Of a stretch of 36,103 bases of DNA, positions 16,768 to 24,416 are shown piece by piece. This stretch comes from Roseococcus sp. Its GTDB lineage: Bacteria > Pseudomonadota > Alphaproteobacteria > Acetobacterales > Acetobacteraceae. The stretch covers positions 1-36,103 of the forward strand of contig NZ_JAIEQY010000339.1 in assembly GCF_019747315.1 (NCBI RefSeq), written 5' to 3'. Numbering within the stretch: the stretch's first letter is position 1; every line of letters starts with the position of its first letter. Below the pieces are notes generated by a model. That model worked only from the letters and a program-made list of their open reading frames with translations. It ran no database searches and was not told the origin of the DNA. Position numbers and translations under genes: made by a program.

Positions 16768-17598
16768 ATGTTCGACATGAGTGTGAAATGGCCGCATGGC
16801 GCGCGAATCGCGGTCACGCTGACCTTCGATTTCGACGCGGAGACGCTCTGGCTCTCGCGCGACCCCGAGAACGCTAAGCGCCCGGGCACGCTGAGCCAGG
16901 GCACCTATGGCGCCAAGGTCGGCGTGCCGATGATCTTGCAGACGCTGCGCGAGGCGGATGTGAAGGGCACCTTCTTCATCCCCGGCTGGACCGTGGAGAA
17001 TCACAGCCAACGCTCGGAGATGATCCTGCGCGAGGGGCATGAGATCGGCCATCACAGCTATTCGCATCGCTGGTCGGACCCCGCCTTCCCCGACCTCGAA
17101 ACCGAGGAGATGGAAAAGGGCCTGGATGCGCTGAAGCGCGTGTTGGGCGTGGTGCCGAAGGGCTATCGCTCCCCCGCCGGCGAGACCAGCGACAACACCA
17201 TCCGGCTGCTGACCAAGCACAATTTCCTCTATGACTCATCGCTGCTGGACCAGATCAACCCCTATCGCCTCGCCACCGCCGAAGGCGGCCGCGGGCCGAT
17301 CGAGTTGCCCTGGCACTGGAGCCTGGATGACGCGCCCTTCGCGCTGTTTTCCATCAAGAATCCGCGCCCCATCATGACCAACAGCCATATGGCGGAGGTC
17401 TTCCAGGATGAGTTCCGCGAGATCTACCGCTGGGGCGGCTTCTACAACCTGGTGATGCACCCGCAGGTGACCGGCCGCCCAAGCCGCATCGCCCTGCTGC
17501 GCGAGATGATCGCCTTCATGCGCAGCTTCCCCAATGTCTGGTTCGCAACATGCAGCGAGGTGGCCGAGGCCTGGTCCGCTGCGCATGAGGAGAATTGA
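16768..17598 (+). CDS. CE4/NodB-type polysaccharide deacetylase (HpPgdA/PuuE-like)
   Basis: A 276-residue carbohydrate-esterase-4 fold hydrolase without signal peptide, hence cytoplasmic. The N-terminal strand has LTFDFDAETLW (Asp21/Asp23), the metal-binding HxxxH is His96-His100 in GHHSYSHRW, RSPAG is at 134-138, and a late His231 sits in VMHPQVTGRPSRI. This pattern matches the HpPgdA-like branch, whose members include peptidoglycan deacetylase and allantoinase-like (PuuE) amide hydrolases; no signal peptide and the catabolic neighbours favour an amide or imide hydrolase acting on a small imported molecule. It lies 17 bases after the second SDR and 3 bases before a receptor gene. Substrate is not determinable from sequence. 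Confidence 0.88.
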   Translation: MFDMSVKWPHGARIAVTLTFDFDAETLWLSRDPENAKRPGTLSQGTYGAKVGVPMILQTLREADVKGTFFIPGWTVENHSQRSEMILREGHEIGHHSYSHRWSDPAFPDLETEEMEKGLDALKRVLGVVPKGYRSPAGETSDNTIRLLTKHNFLYDSSLLDQINPYRLATAEGGRGPIELPWHWSLDDAPFALFSIKNPRPIMTNSHMAEVFQDEFREIYRWGGFYNLVMHPQVTGRPSRIALLREMIAFMRSFPNVWFATCSEVAEAWSAAHEEN

Positions 17599-17601
17599 GC
17601 G

Positions 17602-19188
17602 ATGATGAACGCACTGCGCCTGGGCGTGGCCGCCCTCGCCCTCTCCGCCACGGCCGTGATGGCCCAACCGGCCGATAGGCCGCTGCGCTTCGTGGTGAAT
17701 GTCGGCTTGCAGAATTTGGACCCGATCTCCAGCCCCTCCTTCGTCACGCGCAACTTCGCCTATCTGGTGTGGGACACGCTGGTGGCGCAGGACAGCCAGG
17801 GCAATTTCCGCCCGCAGATGCTGGAATCCTGGACGACGAGCCCCGATGGCCTGACCTGGACCTTCAAGCTGCGCCCGGGCCTGGAATTCCATGACGGCAC
17901 GCCCGTCACTTCCGAGGATGCGGTCGCCTCGCTGCAACGCTGGGGTGCGCGCGATTCCATTGGCCGCCGCCTGATGGGGGCGATGCGCGAGATCACCATC
18001 ACCGACCGCAACACCTTTGTCTTTCACCTCGCGCGGCCCTTCGGCGGCGTGATAGAGGCGCTGGGCAAGCCCAGCGTGCATGTGCCCTTCATCATGCCCG
18101 CGCGCATCGCCAGCGCCACGCAACCCACGGCCCAGGTGCGCGAGATCATGGGCTCCGGCCCCTTCCTCTTCTCGCGCGAGGAATGGGTGCCGGGCGAGCG
18201 GGCCAATTTCCGCCGCAACCCCCGCTACCAGCCGCGCGCCGAGCCCGCCGATGGCCTGGCCGGCGGCAAGGTGGTGCGCATCGAGCGTGCGGTGATGCTC
18301 ACCCTGCCGGACCCCGCCACGCGCGTGAACGCGCTGCTGCAAGGCGAGGTGGACTACCTCGAATACATCCCGGTGGATCTGCTGCCGCGCTTGCAGCGGG
18401 ACCGCAACATCGTGATCTCCCGCGCGGGCGGCCAGGCGCGGATGGTCTATGGCGCCAGCATCAACCACGCCCTGCCGCCCTTCGACAATGTGCTGGTGCG
18501 CCGTGCGTTGCAGCAGGTGCTGGACCGCAACGAGATCCTGGCTGGCGCCGGCGTGCCGCCCGCCATGGCGCAGCCCGATTGCGTCTCCATCTTCATGTGC
18601 GGCACAGCCATGGGCAATGAGGGCGGCAGCGCCATCATCCGCGCCCCCAGCCTGGACCGCGCCCGCGCCCTGCTGCGTGAGGCCGGCTACAACAATGAGC
18701 GCGTGGCCGTGGCCCTGCCGGCCGATTCCGTGCTGCTCAACCCCTTCGGCCTCGTGCTGATCGACCGCATGCGCCGCGCCGGCTTCAACGTGGATGTGCA
18801 GGCTTCCGACTGGTCCTCCATCGCGCAGCGCTGGGTGCAGCGGGCACCGCTGGCTTCCGGCGGTTGGTCGGTCGTCCCCGTGGTCTATACCGGATTCGAC
18901 ATGTCGAACCCGCTCTCCAACCTCGGCACCGGCTTCAACTGCACGGGCAACCAGCCCTGGGGTTATTGCGTGGAGGCGATGACGCCGCTGCTCCAGGCCT
19001 TTGAGGCGGAGAGCGACCCGGCGCGGCGGCTGGCCATCGCCACCGACATCCAGCGCCTGGCGCATGAGAACGTGACCTTCCCCATCGCGGGCCAGTTCCA
19101 GGCGCCGGGCGGCTGGCGTTCCGACCTGCGGGGGGTGATTGATTTCGGCTTTCCGGTGATGTGGAACATCGAGCGCGCCGCCCGATGA
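17602..19188 (+). CDS. ABC transporter substrate-binding protein family 5 (DppA/OppA-like)
   Basis: A 528-residue periplasmic receptor of the peptide/nickel-binding SBP_bac_5 family. The Sec signal peptide covers residues 1-21 (LALSATAVMA before QPAD). Typical motifs are LDPISSPSFVTRNFAYLVWDTL, LESWTTSPDGLTWTFKLRPGLEFHDGTPVTSEDAV (quoted in part: LRPGLEFHDGTPVTSEDAV), GSGPFLFSREEWVPGE and ALLREAGYN. Two Cys pairs (DCVSIFMC and NCTG...GYC) suggest disulfides. It is the fourth gene of the SDR-SDR-deacetylase run and overlaps the next gene by ATGA. No permease or ATPase is adjacent; two OppD/OppF-type ATPases lie 13 kb away on the other strand and are a possible but unproven partner. Ligand could be a small peptide or another amide. 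Confidence 0.92.
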   Translation: MMNALRLGVAALALSATAVMAQPADRPLRFVVNVGLQNLDPISSPSFVTRNFAYLVWDTLVAQDSQGNFRPQMLESWTTSPDGLTWTFKLRPGLEFHDGTPVTSEDAVASLQRWGARDSIGRRLMGAMREITITDRNTFVFHLARPFGGVIEALGKPSVHVPFIMPARIASATQPTAQVREIMGSGPFLFSREEWVPGERANFRRNPRYQPRAEPADGLAGGKVVRIERAVMLTLPDPATRVNALLQGEVDYLEYIPVDLLPRLQRDRNIVISRAGGQARMVYGASINHALPPFDNVLVRRALQQVLDRNEILAGAGVPPAMAQPDCVSIFMCGTAMGNEGGSAIIRAPSLDRARALLREAGYNNERVAVALPADSVLLNPFGLVLIDRMRRAGFNVDVQASDWSSIAQRWVQRAPLASGGWSVVPVVYTGFDMSNPLSNLGTGFNCTGNQPWGYCVEAMTPLLQAFEAESDPARRLAIATDIQRLAHENVTFPIAGQFQAPGGWRSDLRGVIDFGFPVMWNIERAAR

Positions 19189-20726
19189 GCCGGACCCTCA
19201 TCCGCGGGCGATACGTCATCTGCCGCGCGCTGGACCGCGACCGCGCCGAGATCATCGAGCATGGCGCCGTCCTGCAACAGGATGGCGTAATCCTGGAGAT
19301 CGGTGACTACGAAGACATGGCGCGGCGGCATGCCGTGGATGAGGTGCTGGGTTCCGAGAACCATGTGGTGCTGCCGGGCTTCGTGAACGCGCATCACCAT
19401 GTTGGCCTCACGCCGCTGCAACTGGGCTCGCCGGACATGCCGCTGGAGCTGTGGTTCGGCACGCGGCTGGCCGCGCGCAGCGTGGATCTCAGGCTCGACA
19501 CGCTCTACTCGGCCTTCGAGATGGTGGAGAGCGGCATCACCACGGTGCAGCATCTGCAAGGCCGGCTGCCGGTGCCGCTGGTCAATATGGTGGCTGGGGC
19601 GACGGACACGCTGCGCGCCTATCAGGATCTCGGCATGCGCGTCTCCTACGCGCATGGCATCCGCGACCAGAACCTGCTGGTCTATGAGGCGAATGAGCAA
19701 TTCCTCGCGCGCCTGCCGGAAGACCTGGCACGCGACCTCGCCCCCATGCTGGCGCGCCAACTGGCGCCGCTGGATGATCACTTCGCGCTGTTTGACGAGC
19801 TGCGCGCCCGCTTCGCGGATGATCCGCGCATCGCCATCCAGCTGGCCCCCGCCAACCTGCACTGGTGCAGTGATGCCGCGCTGGAGCGCGTGCGCGAGGC
19901 CTGCGAGCGCACCGGCGTGCCGCATCACATCCATCTGCTGGAGACGCAGTACCAGAAGGAATATGCGCATAAGCGCGCGGGCGTGGGTGCCCTGGAACAA
20001 CTGGACCGCGCCGGGCTGCTCGGCCCGCATTGCACGCTGGGCCACGGCGTCTGGCTGACCGAGGCCGAGGTGGAGCGCGTGGCGGAGACGGGCACGCGCA
20101 TCTGCCACAACTGCTCCTCCAACCTCAGGCTGCGCAGCGGCGTGGCCTCGCTGAACCATTGGGAGAAGCGCGGCGTGCGCGTGGCCATCGGCATCGACGA
20201 GGCCGGGCTGAACGACGACCGCGACATGCTGGTCGAGATGCGCATGGTGCTGCGCCAGCACCGTGTGCCCGGCATGAGCGAGGCCGATGTGCCCACCCCC
20301 GCCCAGGTGTTTCGCATGGCGACCGAGCATGGCGCCGCCACCACCGGCTTTGGCGAAAAGATTGGCCGCCTGGTGCCGGGTGCCGCCGCCGACATCGTGC
20401 TGATGGATTGGCGGCAGGTGGCCTTCCCCTTCCTGGACGAGGACACGGATGTGCTCTCGGCCGTCGTGCAGCGCGCCAAGACCGGCGGCGTGGAATCCGT
20501 GATGGTGGCGGGGGAGGTGATCTATCGCGACCGCAAGTTCACCCGCGTGGACAAGGAGGCGGCGCTGGGCGCCCTCGCCGACCTGCTGAAGCGCCCGCGC
20601 ACGGAGGAGGAGGAGCGCCGCCGCCTGGTCTCGCGCCGCGTCCTGCCCTTCATGCGCGATTTCTACGCGGATTACCTGCCGAAGACGGAGCCTTCGCCCT
20701 TCTATGTCACCAGCGGGCGGCGCTGA
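19185..20726 (+). CDS. Amidohydrolase family protein
   Basis: A 513-residue cytoplasmic metal-dependent hydrolase of the ATZ/TRZ/deaminase superfamily. The start ATG at 19185 overlaps the receptor gene's stop as ATGA, so translation is coupled. Metal and catalytic residues can be seen: HxH at His70/His72 (FVNAHHHVG), His250 in HIHLLE, His287 in LGHGVWL and Asp338 in GIDEAG. The Asp motif is GIDEAGLNDDRDM rather than the commoner GTDG, a substrate-pocket difference. The final 50 residues are highly charged. As the last gene of the run with two SDRs, a CE4 hydrolase and a receptor, it probably removes an amine or opens a ring in a degradation route whose substrate is unknown. It belongs to the same superfamily as the enzyme at 1-1434. 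Confidence 0.92.
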   Translation: MSRTLIRGRYVICRALDRDRAEIIEHGAVLQQDGVILEIGDYEDMARRHAVDEVLGSENHVVLPGFVNAHHHVGLTPLQLGSPDMPLELWFGTRLAARSVDLRLDTLYSAFEMVESGITTVQHLQGRLPVPLVNMVAGATDTLRAYQDLGMRVSYAHGIRDQNLLVYEANEQFLARLPEDLARDLAPMLARQLAPLDDHFALFDELRARFADDPRIAIQLAPANLHWCSDAALERVREACERTGVPHHIHLLETQYQKEYAHKRAGVGALEQLDRAGLLGPHCTLGHGVWLTEAEVERVAETGTRICHNCSSNLRLRSGVASLNHWEKRGVRVAIGIDEAGLNDDRDMLVEMRMVLRQHRVPGMSEADVPTPAQVFRMATEHGAATTGFGEKIGRLVPGAAADIVLMDWRQVAFPFLDEDTDVLSAVVQRAKTGGVESVMVAGEVIYRDRKFTRVDKEAALGALADLLKRPRTEEEERRRLVSRRVLPFMRDFYADYLPKTEPSPFYVTSGRR

Positions 20727-20732
20727 GGCGCC

Positions 20733-21749
20733 TCACGCCACGCTGATGCCGGCGCTGCGCACCACCTCCCGCCAACGGATCAGGTCGGCGCTGATGATGC
20801 GCGAGAGGGTGGCGCCATCCGTCGCTTCCACGGTGAAGCCGGTGGCGGCCAGGCGTGCTGCGATCTCGGGGTTGCGCAGCGTCGTGCGCAGCGTCTCCTC
20901 CACGCGCGCTTGCAAGGGGGCCGGCAGGCCGCGCGGGGCGACGATCCCGTGCCAGCTGCCGGTGGTGTAGTCGGCCAGGCCCGCCTCGGCGAAGGTAGGT
21001 ACCTCCGGCAGCAGCGGGTGCCGCCGCGTGCCGCCCACCGCGATGGGGCGTAGCCGCCCCGCCTGCACATGCGCCGCCACGGTCGCGATGTTGAGCAGCG
21101 CAAGCTGCAAGGTGCCGGAGAGCAGGTCCGTCGCCGCGGCGCCGCCCCCGGGATAGGGGATATGCGTCTGCTCGGTGCCCGTGCGCAGCTTGAAGAGCTC
21201 CATCCCCAGATGCTCGGAAGAGCCGATGCCCGAGGAGCCATAGGAGGCGCGCGTCGGATTCGCCTTCAGCCAGGCGATGAGCTCGGTGAGGTTGGTGGCG
21301 GGCACCGTGGGGTTCACCACCATCAGGTTGGGCGCGCTGATGGCGAGCGTGAGTGCCGTCAGGTCAGTCTCGGGGTCGAAGGGCGCGCGGGCTGTGAGGA
21401 CGGGGGTGATGGTCATCAGCCCGCTCGCCGCGATGAAGAGCGTGTGCCCGTCAGCGGGTTGGCGGGTGACGTATTGCACGGCGACGACGCCATTCGCGCC
21501 GGTGCGGTTCTCCACGAGCACGCTCTGGGCGATGGTGGATTGCAGCGGGCCCTGGAGCGAGCGGGCCAGGAGGTCCGACGGCCCGCCCGGCACATAGGGC
21601 ACCACGATGGAGACCGGCCGCGTGGGCCAGGCGGGTGCCGCGCTTTGCGCCATCGCGCCGCCGGAAGCGGCAATGTGCCCGATTGCGCCGCCGGAAGCGG
21701 CGACGCCAGTGAGAAGCTGGGCCGTGAAGGCGCGACGCGTTGTCGTCAT
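20733..21749 (-). CDS. Bug-family tripartite tricarboxylate transporter receptor
   Basis: A 338-residue Bug/TctC receptor. The start at 21749 gives MTTTRRAFTAQLL, a twin-arginine-like signal (TRRAF) that is longer than usual because it holds a 30-base in-frame duplication encoding AASGG twice; cleavage is likely after GGAMA. The mature part has RPVSIVVPYVPGGPSDLLAR, VLVENRTGANGVV, ASYGSSGIGSSEHLG and HIPYPGGGAA; in the last the usual Arg of PYRG is Pro, which changes a ligand-loop residue. Its end is 6 bases from the end of the convergent amidohydrolase gene, and it diverges from the MFS gene by 86 bases. Orphan receptor with no TctA/TctB nearby. Confidence 0.9.
   Translation of the reverse strand: MTTTRRAFTAQLLTGVAASGGAIGHIAASGGAMAQSAAPAWPTRPVSIVVPYVPGGPSDLLARSLQGPLQSTIAQSVLVENRTGANGVVAVQYVTRQPADGHTLFIAASGLMTITPVLTARAPFDPETDLTALTLAISAPNLMVVNPTVPATNLTELIAWLKANPTRASYGSSGIGSSEHLGMELFKLRTGTEQTHIPYPGGGAAATDLLSGTLQLALLNIATVAAHVQAGRLRPIAVGGTRRHPLLPEVPTFAEAGLADYTTGSWHGIVAPRGLPAPLQARVEETLRTTLRNPEIAARLAATGFTVEATDGATLSRIISADLIRWREVVRSAGISVA
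21652..21701. repeat. 30-base-spaced direct repeat inside a signal peptide
   Basis: The 20-base units 21652-21671 and 21682-21701 are identical except for one base (C/T at the third position). On the minus strand they encode AASGGAI and AASGGAM within the signal peptide of the Bug receptor. The 30-base spacing keeps the frame, so the repeat adds ten residues to the signal. Confidence 0.8.
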
Positions 21750-21821
21750 GTCGAGGTTTCCCGGGTGGCGGCGCCCCGGTGGCGCCGCGCGCGGCGGCGT
21801 GGCATGCAAACCATATGCCGA

Positions 21822-21830
21822 GGGGGGGGG
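21822..21830 (+). repeat. G9 homopolymer in the ribosome-binding region of the MFS gene
   Basis: Nine consecutive G at 21822-21830, preceded by A, stand 5 bases before the ATG at 21836 and are the only Shine-Dalgarno-like sequence there. Slippage in such a tract would change ribosome-binding spacing and strength without altering the protein. Confidence 0.6.
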
Positions 21831-21835
21831 AACGC

Positions 21836-23011
21836 ATGATCGGCGAAAAGACGCGCAACCTGGCGCTGCTGACAGCCGCGATCATCCTCGCACCGGCGAT
21901 CTGGTTCGCCGGCACGGCGGCGGTGCCGGCGCTGCTGCGCGAGGGTGTCATCACGCGCGGCGAGGCGGGCTGGCTGACGGCCGCGGTGCAGCTGGGCTTC
22001 GTGCTGGGCACGCTGGTTTCGGCGCTGCTGTCGCTGGCGGATCGCTGGCCAGCGCGGGCGCTGTTCTTCGGCTCCGCCACGCTGGCCGGGCTGGGGACCG
22101 TGGCGCAGGCCTTCCTGGAGCCGGCGGGCTTCGGCGCCTATGCGCTGCGCTTCGTGGCAGGCGCTGCCATGGCGGGCGTCTATCCCGTGGGGATGAAGCT
22201 GGCTTCCGGCTGGGCGCGCCATGATCTGGGGCTGCTGATCGGCATCGTGGTGGGCGCGCTGACCATCGGCTCGGCCGCGCCGCATGCGCTGCCGGGGCTG
22301 CTGGGCTCGGTGGATTGGCGGCACATCTACCTCGCGGCGGGGGTGCTGGCCTTGGTCGGCGGCGCGCTGATCCTGCCCTTTCGCGAGGGGCCGAACACGG
22401 CCAGGCGCCCGCCCTTCAACCCGCGCGCCGTGCTGCTGGCCTGGCGCGACCCCAGGCTGCGCCTCGCCAATGCCGGATACCTTGGCCACATGTGGGAGCT
22501 CTATGCCGTCTGGGCCTGGGTCGGGCTGTTCCTCGCGCAGCAGGGGGTGGCGCGGGATTCGGGGCTGATCACGGCGCTGGTCGTGGGTTCGGGCGCCATC
22601 GGCTGCGTCGGGCTGGGGCTGCTGGCGGATCGCTTCAACCGCGCGCGCATGGCGGCGCTGGCCATGTTCGTCTCGGGCAGCTGCGCGCTGTTGATCGGCA
22701 GCACGGCCGGCTGGGCGCTGCCGCTGACGCTGGTGCTGGCGGCGGTCTGGGGCGTCTCGGTCGTGGCGGATTCGGCGCAGTTCAGCGCCTGCACATCGCT
22801 CTGCGCGCCGCCCGAGCTGGTCGGCACCATGCTGACGGTGCAGACCTGCGCGGGCTTTCTTCTCACCGTGCCGGCCATCCAGCTCATGGCCTGGGCTGTG
22901 CCGGCGCTGGGCTGGGGCGGGGCCTTTGCCATCCTCGGCATCGGGCCGCTGGTGGGCGCCTTCGCGATGCTGAAGCTGGCGCCGCTGCTGCCTCAATCGG
23001 TTCCGAGATAG
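21836..23011 (+). CDS. MFS transporter
   Basis: A 391-residue integral membrane protein of the major facilitator superfamily with about twelve hydrophobic segments. The first helix follows MIGEKTRNLALLTAAII, and the family loop between helices 2 and 3 appears as SLADRWPAR (about 60-70); the second-half counterpart is LLADRFNRAR. Conserved RFVAGAAMAGVYPVGMKL in helix 4-5 resembles the nitrate/sugar-type and cyanate-type permeases. The ATG at 21836 is chosen for the adjacent G-rich ribosome-binding site and normal N terminus; 32 further codons upstream are open but untypical. Its 3' end overlaps the convergent RidA gene by 19 bases. Import or export direction and substrate cannot be told. Confidence 0.9.
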   Translation: MIGEKTRNLALLTAAIILAPAIWFAGTAAVPALLREGVITRGEAGWLTAAVQLGFVLGTLVSALLSLADRWPARALFFGSATLAGLGTVAQAFLEPAGFGAYALRFVAGAAMAGVYPVGMKLASGWARHDLGLLIGIVVGALTIGSAAPHALPGLLGSVDWRHIYLAAGVLALVGGALILPFREGPNTARRPPFNPRAVLLAWRDPRLRLANAGYLGHMWELYAVWAWVGLFLAQQGVARDSGLITALVVGSGAIGCVGLGLLADRFNRARMAALAMFVSGSCALLIGSTAGWALPLTLVLAAVWGVSVVADSAQFSACTSLCAPPELVGTMLTVQTCAGFLLTVPAIQLMAWAVPALGWGGAFAILGIGPLVGAFAMLKLAPLLPQSVPR

Positions 23012-23379
23012 GCCGTCGCGTCAATTTCCACGAGGCAGTCGGGCGAGCCCAGGCCGCTCACGATGCAGGAGACGCGATGCGGCGGGTCCTCCGCGAAATT
23101 CGCGAAATACACCTCGTTCATCGGCGCCCAATTGGCGCGGTCCGTCACATAGACGGTGCATTTCACGATGTCCTTCAGCGTGCCGCCCGCGGCTTCGATG
23201 AGCGCCTGGATGTTGTCGATGGTCTGCTGCGTCTGGGCCTTCACATCGCCGATGGCGAAGCGCCCCTCGCGGTCCCGCCCGGTCGAGCAGGCGAAGACGA
23301 AGCCGCCCGCCTTGCTGGCCTGGGCGAAGGGCAGCGCGGGCTTGAAGACCTTGTCGCTGGAGATGGCGGTTTTCGGCAT
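22993..23379 (-). CDS. RidA/YjgF family protein
   Basis: A 128-residue cytoplasmic protein of the RidA (reactive intermediate deaminase) family, trimeric enzymes that hydrolyse 2-aminoacrylate and other imines or act in degradation pathways. The start MPKTAISSDKVFKP at 23379 is standard. The conserved Arg102 (PPHRVSC) that binds the substrate carboxylate and Glu118 (LVEIDATAYL) are present, which fits an active deaminase. Members of this size often sit in clusters handling amines or amides, matching the region. It is tail-to-tail with the MFS gene (19-base overlap) and diverges from the Bug-oxygenase-Bug operon with 72 bases between starts. Confidence 0.93.
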   Translation of the reverse strand: MPKTAISSDKVFKPALPFAQASKAGGFVFACSTGRDREGRFAIGDVKAQTQQTIDNIQALIEAAGGTLKDIVKCTVYVTDRANWAPMNEVYFANFAEDPPHRVSCIVSGLGSPDCLVEIDATAYLGTD

Positions 23380-23451
23380 GGGCTGTCCTTCGCTTTGACG
23401 ATGCGGTGCCAGTGTGGGAGCGTTTTGGCATTGCATCCAGAAGGCCTGACC

Positions 23452-24405
23452 ATGATCGCCCGTCGCGCCGCCCTTTTCACCGCACTCGCCGCGCCGGCCC
23501 TCGCGCAGGCGCCGTGGCGGCCGGAACGCCCGATCCGCCTCATCGTGCCCTGGACCGCGGGCGGCCCGGCCGACACGCATTTCCGTGTGCTGGCCGAGGT
23601 CGCGACGCGCGGCTTCGGCCAGCCCGTGGTGGTGGAGAACCGGCCCGGCGCCACAGGCACGCTGGGCGCCACGGCGCTGAAGGAGGCGCGGCCGGATGGC
23701 GGCGTGCTCTCGCAAATGCCGCCGGGCGTGTTTCGCGTGCCGCTGCTCTCGCCGCGCCCGGCCTTCGACCCGCTGACGGATTTCACCTGGATCATCCAGC
23801 TCACCGGCTCGGTCTTCGGCACGGTGGTGCGGGCGGATTCGCCCTGGCAGAGCCTGGGCGACCTGCTGGCCTATGCGCGGGCCAATCCGGGCCGCGTGAA
23901 TTACGGCACGCTGGGCATCGCTTCCTCGCAGCATCTGGGGATGGAGCGCATCGCGGCGCAGGCGGGCATCACCTGGACGCATGTGCCCTATCGCGGCACG
24001 TCCGAGACACTGACGGCGCTGCTGGCCGGGCAGATTGATGCCGCGGGCGAAAGCTCGTCCTGGGCGCCGATGGTGGAGGAAGGGCGGCTGCGCCTGCTCG
24101 CCACCTGGGGTTCCGCGCGGCCGCCGCGCTTCGCGCAGGTGCCGACGCTGACCGAGCTCGGAATCCCCATCGTGGCCGAGGCGCAATATGGCCTGGCCGG
24201 TCCGCGCGGGATGGAGCCTGGCGTGGTGCAGGCGCTGCATGACGGCTTCCGCGCGGCACTGTTTGACCCCGCGCACCTGGCGGCACTGGAGCGCTTCCAC
24301 CAGCGCCCGCTCTATCTGAACAGCGCGGACTACACCGCCGCCGTGCGCGTGCAGTTCGAGACGGAGCGCGAGGCGCTGCGCCGCATCGGCATGCTGCCGG
24401 CCTGA
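23452..24405 (+). CDS. Bug-family tripartite tricarboxylate transporter receptor
   Basis: A 317-residue Bug/TctC receptor, slightly short for the family. The ATG at 23452 has GAAGG upstream and gives a compact signal peptide (MIARRAALFTALAAPALA, cleaved before QAPW). Motifs are RPIRLIVPWTAGGPADTHF, VVVENRPGATGTLG, VNYGTLGIASSQHLG and HVPYRGTSET. The frame is open far upstream but that part overlaps the MFS and RidA genes. It is the first gene of an operon with an oxygenase-like gene (11 bases later) and another Bug receptor. Its signal peptide is close to that of the third gene, hinting at common ancestry. Confidence 0.9.
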   Translation: MIARRAALFTALAAPALAQAPWRPERPIRLIVPWTAGGPADTHFRVLAEVATRGFGQPVVVENRPGATGTLGATALKEARPDGGVLSQMPPGVFRVPLLSPRPAFDPLTDFTWIIQLTGSVFGTVVRADSPWQSLGDLLAYARANPGRVNYGTLGIASSQHLGMERIAAQAGITWTHVPYRGTSETLTALLAGQIDAAGESSSWAPMVEEGRLRLLATWGSARPPRFAQVPTLTELGIPIVAEAQYGLAGPRGMEPGVVQALHDGFRAALFDPAHLAALERFHQRPLYLNSADYTAAVRVQFETEREALRRIGMLPA

Positions 24406-24416
24406 GGAGGAACACC

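Noticed and set aside
17236..19065. 609-codon open frame on the minus strand opposite the DppA-like receptor
   Set aside because: Shadow frame; no domain is visible and the receptor and deacetylase on the plus strand explain the region.
22315..23451. Upstream extension of the Bug receptor frame over the MFS and RidA genes
   Set aside because: The extension is shadow sequence; the receptor's signal peptide starts cleanly at 23452.
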